This document shows, piece after piece, positions 33,409-39,238 of a DNA stretch of 39,238 bases (its first letter is position 1; every line of letters starts with the position of its first letter). Where the stretch lies: positions 305-39,542 of the forward strand of contig PYJA01000017.1 in NCBI GenBank assembly GCA_003635185.1. The letters run 5' to 3'. This DNA comes from Candidatus Poribacteria bacterium (GTDB taxonomy: Bacteria > Poribacteria > WGA-4E > WGA-3G). The translations under genes were made by a program, and so were the position numbers. The notes under the pieces are model-generated. The model had not been told where the DNA came from, made no database searches, and worked only from the letters and a program-made list of their open reading frames with translations.

Positions 33409-34146
33409 GTGAGCGATGTTCCAAAATCACATCCACGTTATTTATCGCTGACATTAAGAGATACGATAGTTGCAGGTGTTGAGAAAGGGATTACCTCTAT
33501 TCACGGTCTCATTGCGCATGGGCGCGGGGAGGCTTATGACTATCTCATCGGGGAGAAAACACAACCGTTTGCAAAAACGGCAATCCGCGCCGCTGCGGCG
33601 ATGTTGTGTTTGGCAGAACATCCCACTATCTCCGTGAATGGCAACGTAGCAGCATTAGTTCCGGACAATCTCATTGAATTAGGGCAGATTCTTAAGGCAC
33701 CTTTAGAGGTAAATATCTTTCATACTGAATCAGGGCGTGAACAGAAAATCCAACAGCATCTACAAAATCATGGTGCGTCTGACGTGCTAATGCCTACCAC
33801 TGAAGCCCAACTCTCCTATATAGACTCCAACCGAAAGTTTGTGCATCCAGAGGGGATTTTCAAAGCAGATGTCGTTTTTGTTCCACTTGAAGATGGTGAT
33901 CGATGTGAGGCACTGCGAAAGATGGGAAAAGATGTTGTGACCGTCGATTTGAATCCGATGTCGCGAACCGCAAAACACGCAAGCGTCACAATCATTGATA
34001 ACGTTGTGCGGGCATTGCCGTTGTTATGTCAAGAAATAAAGACATCCTCAGAAAACGCTACAACACAAAAAACCTTGGCACACTATAGCAACGAAGCAGT
34101 ACTGAAGGAGGCATTACAGCATATTAGCAGGGGTGCAAATGGCTAA
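33409..34146 (+). CDS. archaeal-type 4-phosphopantoate--beta-alanine ligase (COG1701)
   Basis: A 245-aa protein that I recognise as the archaeal phosphopantothenate synthetase family (DUF137/COG1701), which joins 4-phosphopantoate and beta-alanine with ATP in the archaeal route to coenzyme A. Visible signatures: SHPRY (7-11), GVEKGITSIHGLIAHGRGEA, SVNGNVAALVP (75-85), PLEDGDRCEAL (159-169), DLNPMSRTA (180-188) and IIDNVVRALP. The start is GTG at 33409, with GAGGT at 33396-33400. Bacteria usually use PanC and PanK instead, so lateral transfer or a second route is implied. The stop overlaps the membrane-protein ATG by 8 bp. Pantoate kinase is not in the window. Confidence 0.85.
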   Translation: MSDVPKSHPRYLSLTLRDTIVAGVEKGITSIHGLIAHGRGEAYDYLIGEKTQPFAKTAIRAAAAMLCLAEHPTISVNGNVAALVPDNLIELGQILKAPLEVNIFHTESGREQKIQQHLQNHGASDVLMPTTEAQLSYIDSNRKFVHPEGIFKADVVFVPLEDGDRCEALRKMGKDVVTVDLNPMSRTAKHASVTIIDNVVRALPLLCQEIKTSSENATTQKTLAHYSNEAVLKEALQHISRGANG

Positions 34147-36058
34147 CGAAAAACAGCATCGCGTTAAGCCGCATATTCTACTAATCGGGTTAGCACTCGT
34201 TGCCTTTAATAGCTACTGGTGCCTGATGGGAACAGAGGTTTGGCACTCCACACAGTTGACAATTGCTTCCCTATTTTTTAATGCCGTCTTCACCCTTCTT
34301 GTCTTTGTTGTTCTCAATCTACTGCTCCAACGATTTTTGCCTCGTCTTGCAATGTCGCAAGCGGATTTACAAACAATCTATGTGATGGTTGTGATGGTAA
34401 CAACTATCAGCGGCCATACAATGATGGGATACCTTATCCCTGTTCTCGCGCATACCTTCCAGTATGCCACGCCGGAAAATGAATGGATTTCACTCTTCGG
34501 AAATAACATCCCGAACTGGATTGCTGTCAAAGATACACGTGTTTTGGATGGATTCTACAACGGAGATTCTACACTCTATAATCCCGCTATTTTAAACGCT
34601 TGGATTCCGCCAGTTTTGGCCTGGTCAAGTTTTGTGATCGCGTTGTGGTTGATGTTGTTAGCAGTAACGGTATTTCTCCGTAAGCAGTGGACAGAAAACG
34701 AACGCCTGAACTATCCGATTGTTCAACTCCCTTTGGCACTTACCAGCAACCCGAAACGTTTCTTTAGCTCGCCGTGGATGTGGGTTGGATTTGCTATTGC
34801 GGGGAGTGTCGAACTCCTAAACGGTTTGAGTTTTCTGTTTCCAGAAATCCCTTCCTTACCGATTAGAAACAAAAGGTTGGGACAATTCACTTCAAAACCG
34901 TGGAGCGCGATGGGGCCTATTAACATCTCATTTTATCCATTTAGCATCGGTTTAATGTTCTTTACACCACTTGACTTATCTTTTTCCTGCTGGTTCTTCT
35001 GGGTACTCACCCGTGTTCAACTGATCGTGACAGATATGTTCGGGGCGCGCAATATCTATAATCTTGAACAACAGACAGGCGCGTGGCTGGCATTTGGGTG
35101 CATTCCGCTGTGGATGGGGAGGCGGCACTACGGACGGATTATTCGAAAAGTACTCGGTATAGCGCAGCGTAACGGTGAATCTACGCCTGACGATTCGGGG
35201 GAACCGATGCGTTACCGATCTGCAGCGATATTGTTTACCGTTGGACTGCTATTCCTTTTCTTTTTCTGTTTTCAGATGGGTATGGCATTATGGGCGATTG
35301 GTCTATTTTTCCTGCTATACTTTCCGATGATTCTGGGCATTACACGGATACGTGCTGAAATCGGGCCGCCGCTACATCAACTTATCCTTGTCGATCCGGG
35401 GCGAACAATGGTCTTGGGATTAGGCACACGACGGTTAGGTGTAGGTAATCTTACGGGATTGACATTTTTGTATCCGTTTGTGAGGTGTTTTCGTGCGCAC
35501 CCGACACCGAGCGAATTGGAGGCGTTTCGGTTGGCAGAACGAAGTCGTATTGGGTATCGACAACTGCTTATCGGGATGATCTTGGCAATAGCGTTTGGCA
35601 TTGTGATAACGTTTTGGGCATATCTGCATGTCCTATACGATATGGGAGCCGGAAGTAAAGCACGCGGCTGGATCGTCTATATGGGATGGGAAACGTTCAA
35701 CCGATTGCAAACGTGGCTTGTGAGTCCACGAGAGACAAGTGTGCCAGAACTGGGCGTTATCGGTAGCAGTTTCCTATTTACTATTTTTCTGATGGTTATG
35801 AAAATCCGATTTTTGTGGTGGCCCCTGCATCCGGGCGGTTATGTCTTGGTAAGTGGCACAGGTATGGGACGCTTGTGGTTTCCAATTTTCTTGAGTTGGT
35901 TAGCAAAGGCAACTGTGCTAAAGATTGGCGGTGTGAAATTATATCGGCAAGCAGTGCCATTCTTTTTAGGACTAATCTTGGGAGATTATACGCTTGGATG
36001 CGTATGGAGCTTAATTGGATTGGTGATGAAAATGCCAACTTATATTGTGTGGCACTGA
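34139..36058 (+). CDS. multi-pass membrane protein, DUF6785-like
   Basis: A 639-aa protein with roughly 12-14 hydrophobic segments. It opens with KPHILLIGLALVAFNSYWCL and has a long conserved-looking stretch (MSQADLQTIYVMVVMVTTIS, GHTMMGYLIPVLAH) followed by WTENERLNYPIVQLPLALTS, a layout I associate with the DUF6784/6785 proteins of Poribacteria and Planctomycetes, distantly like OPT transporters. A transporter role is inferred and the substrate is unknown. ATG 34139 was chosen (AGGGG just upstream) instead of GTG 34133. It overlaps the ligase gene by 8 bp, so the two are co-translated. Whether it moves a CoA precursor is an open guess. Confidence 0.75.
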   Translation: MANEKQHRVKPHILLIGLALVAFNSYWCLMGTEVWHSTQLTIASLFFNAVFTLLVFVVLNLLLQRFLPRLAMSQADLQTIYVMVVMVTTISGHTMMGYLIPVLAHTFQYATPENEWISLFGNNIPNWIAVKDTRVLDGFYNGDSTLYNPAILNAWIPPVLAWSSFVIALWLMLLAVTVFLRKQWTENERLNYPIVQLPLALTSNPKRFFSSPWMWVGFAIAGSVELLNGLSFLFPEIPSLPIRNKRLGQFTSKPWSAMGPINISFYPFSIGLMFFTPLDLSFSCWFFWVLTRVQLIVTDMFGARNIYNLEQQTGAWLAFGCIPLWMGRRHYGRIIRKVLGIAQRNGESTPDDSGEPMRYRSAAILFTVGLLFLFFFCFQMGMALWAIGLFFLLYFPMILGITRIRAEIGPPLHQLILVDPGRTMVLGLGTRRLGVGNLTGLTFLYPFVRCFRAHPTPSELEAFRLAERSRIGYRQLLIGMILAIAFGIVITFWAYLHVLYDMGAGSKARGWIVYMGWETFNRLQTWLVSPRETSVPELGVIGSSFLFTIFLMVMKIRFLWWPLHPGGYVLVSGTGMGRLWFPIFLSWLAKATVLKIGGVKLYRQAVPFFLGLILGDYTLGCVWSLIGLVMKMPTYIVWH

Positions 36059-36143
36059 TGTTAAAACTGACTAAATTGAATTCATATTATACCAAATTAA
36101 CGCGATTCCTCTCGGTAGACACGTTTTGATGAAGTTAAAAAAA

Positions 36144-36224
36144 TAAATCGGTAATATGGCGAGGTTAGGAAACCTCGCCAGCAGGTTTTCAGATCCCGCT
36201 GCTGGCAAGGTTCCCTAACCTCGC
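36144..36224. repeat. double-palindrome repeat element, copy 2
   Basis: Begins AATAAATCGGTAATATGG and carries GGCGAGGTTAGGAAACCTCG at 36158-36177 (its palindrome runs to 36179) and the inverse arm GGCAAGGTTCCCTAACCTCG at 36203-36222 (arm to 36224). Related to 15464-15568; the right arm has diverged by two bases. Confidence 0.8.
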
Positions 36225-36282
36225 CAGCGTGATGGTGTGGGGATTGTTGTACATTGAAATGTGAACATATTTTTGGATTTTA

Positions 36283-37503
36283 CTATGACCTATCATCTAA
36301 TACTGAACTCACCGTAATTTTCTTGAGTCTATCAGCTTGAATTCCCTGAAGTTCTTGAAACATCTGCACTAACTCTGGTGAAGCTTGCAACGTATCCGTA
36401 AAATGAAGCATCAGTTCTTTATCCACGGATGTAACAAGAGAGTCAAGGGTAATTTCGCTTAATGAACGAGCAGGAAGGTACCCTTTTGTATCGCCTTGCA
36501 CCTCATAGATGAGGTTTGCATTTTTGAAGTGATCGAAGATTCTTTGGACGAGTGACTCAGAAACTTTAGCGGTTGCTGCTACATCTGCAGCTGAGCATGC
36601 GCCTTTACCACTGTGAAAATGTGATGCAACGATGAGAAATAGTGTTATAATCCCCGGAACATTGATATAGCCATTTTTTTCATTTGGTAACTTTCCAAAC
36701 GGCTTCTTCAAGTCCATGGATTGTTGAATTGAATTTGTTACCTCAACACCTAACAGAATTATAATCCATGTTACGTAGATCCATATAGCCAAAATTATCA
36801 ACATTGCCAATGTGCCATAGATTTCACTATAGTTTTGCCACACTATTTCAAAATAATAGGCAAATACGATGCGCGCGACTTGAAATAGTGTTCCTGCCAG
36901 AAATGCGCCAATTAATGCAGCTTTCCAGTTCACTGTGGTGTTAGGCAATGCCACATACATCAGAAAAAACAGACAGTATACCGAGATCCACGGAAAAAGG
37001 TGAGCAAAAAATCCATTTGTTATGGCAGAAAAAAGAAACCAGATAACGAGTGGTCCTATCAACAAAAGCATGTAAAACACTAAGTATTTCTGAAATGCCT
37101 GTACCAATGGCAAACGCTTACGACTTCCCCATATATAATTGAAATGGTCTTCAATGGACATGAACAGAATTAGGGATATAATCAGAAATAATAGAAAACC
37201 ACCAACACCGAGTCCAGTAAGATTTCTGTTGGTAAATTCAGAGATACCCGTTACAATTTCGGCTGCTCCGTAGCGTGGAAGGAAATTATTTAAGGCAGCT
37301 ATCAAAGGAGAATTCTCATTTTCAACAACGCCAAAGGTTTTTAGGAGGAAAAGCGCCACTGCTGATAACGGCACAAGACAAAGCAGCGTGTTAAAGGCAA
37401 GCGAGGCAGCCTGATGCGGGCATTTGTGTTGCCTAAACTGATGTAGCACGTTCTCACTAATGCTTAAAATATTCGTGGGCAATGATCGAAATAGGTATAA
37501 CAT
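36283..37503 (-). CDS. YihY/BrkB-family inner-membrane protein
   Basis: A 406-aa protein. It begins near a cytoplasmic amphipathic region (NVLHQFRQHKCPHQAASLAF), with the family signature AASLAFNTLLCLVPLSAVAL, and has six predicted membrane segments to about residue 265, including GVGGFLLFLIISLILFMSIE and TWIIILLGVEVTNSIQ. The C-terminal 130 residues form a soluble winged-helix-like part (SAADVAATAKVSESLVQRIF), seen in longer members of the family. Older names RNase BN and BrkB are unproven functions. The role in the envelope or transport is unknown. The gene is convergent with the DUF6785-like gene and divergent from the retropepsin gene. Confidence 0.9.
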   Translation of the reverse strand: MLYLFRSLPTNILSISENVLHQFRQHKCPHQAASLAFNTLLCLVPLSAVALFLLKTFGVVENENSPLIAALNNFLPRYGAAEIVTGISEFTNRNLTGLGVGGFLLFLIISLILFMSIEDHFNYIWGSRKRLPLVQAFQKYLVFYMLLLIGPLVIWFLFSAITNGFFAHLFPWISVYCLFFLMYVALPNTTVNWKAALIGAFLAGTLFQVARIVFAYYFEIVWQNYSEIYGTLAMLIILAIWIYVTWIIILLGVEVTNSIQQSMDLKKPFGKLPNEKNGYINVPGIITLFLIVASHFHSGKGACSAADVAATAKVSESLVQRIFDHFKNANLIYEVQGDTKGYLPARSLSEITLDSLVTSVDKELMLHFTDTLQASPELVQMFQELQGIQADRLKKITVSSVLDDRS

Positions 37504-37637
37504 TTTAGTTTTATTTGAAACGAAAATTCCTATTTTTTATATCCTTTGAACTACAATGGCCGCGTTAATTGTAAAAATATAACATATTTACCAAAAATAA
37601 CCAAGAATCTTATGTCTAAAAACTCAACTTACGCACC

Positions 37638-37666
37638 TTGACACCCAACCTAATTTGTGTTAAAAT
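37638..37666 (+). promoter_or_regulatory. sigma-70-like promoter of the retropepsin gene
   Basis: TTGACA (37638-37643), a 17-bp spacer and TAAAAT (37661-37666), 41 bp before the ATG. GGGAG at 37693-37697 is the ribosome site. Confidence 0.8.
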
Positions 37667-37707
37667 TCGTAATTGGAATCTCTATTAGAAAAGGGAGACA
37701 TAAGTAA

Positions 37708-38121
37708 ATGGAACATACAACCCGAATTGAACTCGAAAATCTAAAAGATTTACATGCAGTAGAATTAGGTGTTCTCGAATCTGAAGACGTGCGTAGACTC
37801 ACCATTGAAGATGCCCTTGTTGATACTGGTGCGACAGGGCTCTGCCTGCCAAATTCACTTATTCAGCAACTCGGACTTACCCCGATCCGAAGCATTCGGG
37901 TGCAAACCGCAAATGGCACTGCTGAACGCACTATTTTTTCAGAAGTAAAATATACCGTCTTGGAACGAAGCCACTCCATCCAGGTAACAGACCTGCCTGA
38001 AGACACACCTGTCCTCGTTGGACACATGATTTTGGAAGCACTTGATCTCTGCGTTGACATAAGAAACGGCCTGATTCACAATCCCGCACACGGCGGTGCA
38101 TGGACAATAAAAATTCTCTGA
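37708..38121 (+). CDS. retropepsin-like clan AA aspartic protease
   Basis: A 137-aa single-domain protein. The catalytic D-T-G-A motif lies at 39-42 in EDALVDTGATGLCLP, followed by the flap-like region and VLVGHMILEALDLCVDIRNG, the second hydrophobic-hydrophobic-Gly element of retropepsin-like folds. It would act as a homodimer, as each chain supplies one aspartate. Size matches the AF_0612-type bacterial/archaeal aspartic proteases. Targets are unknown. It has its own promoter and is followed 60 bp later by an 85-aa gene, with which it may be co-transcribed. Confidence 0.85.
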   Translation: MEHTTRIELENLKDLHAVELGVLESEDVRRLTIEDALVDTGATGLCLPNSLIQQLGLTPIRSIRVQTANGTAERTIFSEVKYTVLERSHSIQVTDLPEDTPVLVGHMILEALDLCVDIRNGLIHNPAHGGAWTIKIL

Positions 38122-38181
38122 GAAGATAGAAATACTTCAGAGGATTTCGTATGATAAAACATTACCCAAGAGGTACATCTA

Positions 38182-38439
38182 ATGCACATTTCACCTGCCT
38201 ATCAAGAAATAGTTGATTTTATTGCAGCTGGGACAACCCCGCAAAACTTAGTAGATTTTTGTCCGTCTAAAGAGGCTAAAGAACGTATAGCGGATCTGAT
38301 TCATCGCGAGAAAACAACCGGATTAACCTCTGAAGAAACGGCGGAACTTAATCACTGTTTACAACTTGAACACCTAATGCGTCTTGCCAAATCCAGAGCT
38401 CCGAACTACTTGAAAAAAGAGAAAATTACTTGCAAATAG
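38182..38439 (+). CDS. small helical protein, cyanobacterial-type
   Basis: An 85-aa soluble, mostly helical protein: AYQEIVDFIAAGTTPQNLVD, then RIADLIHREKTTGLTSEETA and ELNHCLQLEHLMRLAKSRA. I recall close relatives as short genes in cyanobacteria beside HNH, PIN or protease genes in toxin/antitoxin-like settings; their function is not known. GAGGT sits 9 bp before the ATG. Given its neighbours (protease upstream, XisH/XisI downstream) it belongs to a small accessory cluster of cyanobacterial flavour. Confidence 0.75.
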   Translation: MHISPAYQEIVDFIAAGTTPQNLVDFCPSKEAKERIADLIHREKTTGLTSEETAELNHCLQLEHLMRLAKSRAPNYLKKEKITCK

Positions 38440-38529
38440 GTCGGTATAAACAGGAATGGATTGGACCAAATTAACCCAATTGCAAACTTGCCTTTTGATT
38501 ACTTAGGTGGTATTCTAATGTGAGATGGG

Positions 38530-39086
38530 ATGCAACAAAGGCCAGCAAAAGACATCTATCATGACACTGTGAAGAACGCATTAATTAAGGATGGTTGGAC
38601 AATCACAGATGATCCTCTCCGTTTGAGATGGGGAAATTATATTTTGTACGTAGATTTAGGGGCAGAAAGGCTTTTGAGAGCTATAAAAAACGATCAAAAA
38701 ATTGCCGTAGAAGTCAAAAGTTTCGCAAGTTCCTCTAACATGGCAGACCTCGAAAACGCGCTAGTGCTTCGTCAACATATTATTGTAGGTCGCGATTCGG
38801 AGATCGCTCCTACCGATAGACCACTTATGGTAGGAGGGAACTCCGATTCCCGACTACTTTCAAGACCTATCAATTAGCACTTGACTAAGCACTAGGTCAA
38901 TATATCCTATATCAGAATATCATTGAGGAGATTGAACCTGATCGGACACTCTATCTTGCTGTCCACGAGGAGATTTTTTCGACAGTTTTTGAGGAATCCC
39001 TCGGACAGATGCTCGTCCGCAAAAATCACATCAACCCGCTTATCTTTAGCAGAACCGAGGAGGTAATTGTAAAATGGAACGCATAG
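38530..39086 (+). pseudogene. xisH: xisH split by a 127-bp element
   Basis: The N-terminal part (38530-38760) reads PAKDIYHDTVKNALIKDGWT, DPLRLRWGNYILYVDLGAER and IAVEVKSFASSSNMADLENA, closely matching XisH, a PD-(D/E)XK-fold-like protein first named in fdxN-element excision in Anabaena. The frame then runs into the inserted element and ends at 38877 after 115 residues. The rest of XisH resumes in another frame at 38892: LGQYILYQNIIEEIEPDRTL, EEIFSTVFEESLGQML and EVIVKWNA, with TAG at 39084-39086. Removing 38765-38895 restores one continuous gene of about 141 aa. The gene is therefore broken by insertion. The following xisI overlaps its end. Confidence 0.88.
38765..38891. mobile_element. 127-bp non-autonomous element inserted in xisH (CTAG target duplication)
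   Basis: The terminal inverted repeats TGCTTCGTCAA and TTGACTAAGCA (one mismatch) are flanked on each side by CTAG (38761-38764 and 38892-38895). The interior has two hairpins: GTAGG-TC-GCGAT paired with ATCGC-T-CCTAC, and GTAGGAGGGAA paired with TTCCCGACTAC. There is no gene. CTAG duplication is known for IS5- and IS701-like transposases, so such an enzyme acting in trans is inferred. Confidence 0.85.
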
Positions 39087-39238
39087 AGAAGTATCGGGAG
39101 ATTATCATGCGAGTCTTGCACGAGTGGACAGAAGTACCATCGCCCCCCCGCTTACGGAGATATGGTAGATGAAATTATTGTTGACCGGGAAGCGGACCGC
39201 TACCTGTGGATGACACGCGGCTACCAGCAGAAACATAA
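39074..39238 (+). pseudogene. xisI: xisI, frameshifted and cut by the window edge
   Basis: ATG at 39074 opens MERIEKYREIIMRVLHEWTE, the XisI N-terminus. At a run of seven C (39143-39149) the frame is lost and a TGA follows. With one C fewer the protein continues AYGDMVDEIIVDREADRYLW to the window end, as in XisI. The gene overlaps the end of xisH, the usual arrangement. It is either a real frameshift, a slippage-prone tract or a sequencing error. XisI and XisH function as a pair of unknown biochemistry. Confidence 0.8.

Overview
The window (about 39.2 kb, A+T-leaning) looks like chromosome from an uncultured bacterium, most likely of the Candidatus Poribacteria type. This is inferred from gene content recalled for that group: a PhyH dioxygenase beside a Tm-1-like protein, paired NPCBM proteins, a DUF6785-type membrane protein, EutN/CcmL shell proteins, a gingipain-like C25 protease with a FlgD-like C-terminus, and many short palindromic repeats. 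No 16S rRNA is present, so the assignment is not proven.

Layout. 1-620: start of a large restriction/helicase-like gene (minus strand), a short inverted-repeat element, and decayed TPR and dockerin fragments. 635-2743: a minus-strand pair, Tm-1-like then PhyH. 3066-5097: promoter, long structured leader, a two-gene operon for a membrane-anchored and a secreted protein of unknown function, and a terminator. 5309-5384: tRNA-Ala(GGC). 5459-9887: SirB1/TPR protein, HEAT-repeat DNA methyltransferase, tsaB and a MOP-family flippase. 9957-11703: a minus-strand ParA-like ATPase + HEPN cassette. 11787-12394: a peroxiredoxin whose catalytic cysteine codon is UGA (probable selenoprotein). 12368-16145: riboflavin genes ribD-ribE-ribBA-ribH under a good promoter. 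16256-18722: a Zn-ribbon membrane protein, a methylase remnant, a frameshifted EamA transporter and hisH. 18934-28636: an NtrB/NtrC-like two-component system, two EutN/CcmL pentamer genes, a lipoprotein and a 1.8-kaa C25 protease, all on one strand. 28650-30185: GNAT acetyltransferase (minus) and ndk. 30301-32755: two NPCBM paralogues, each preceded by a copy of one repeat element. 32912-33341: a 412-bp non-coding element with long terminal inverted repeats and a 9-bp target duplication. 33409-36058: archaeal-type phosphopantoate-beta-alanine ligase and a multi-pass membrane protein. 36283-37503: YihY/BrkB protein (minus). 37708-39238: a retropepsin-like protein, an 85-aa protein and a decaying xisH/xisI pair, xisH being split by a 127-bp element.

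Working together: riboflavin synthesis is complete from GTP and ribulose-5-phosphate apart from the dephosphorylation step. The kinase/regulator pair probably works through sigma-54 and may control the shell-protein and protease genes downstream. The strongest novelty candidates are the UGA-containing peroxiredoxin, the 412-bp element whose internal inverted repeats are interleaved rather than nested, the ParA-HEPN cassette, the structured leader at 3101-3295, and the element-disrupted xisHI pair.
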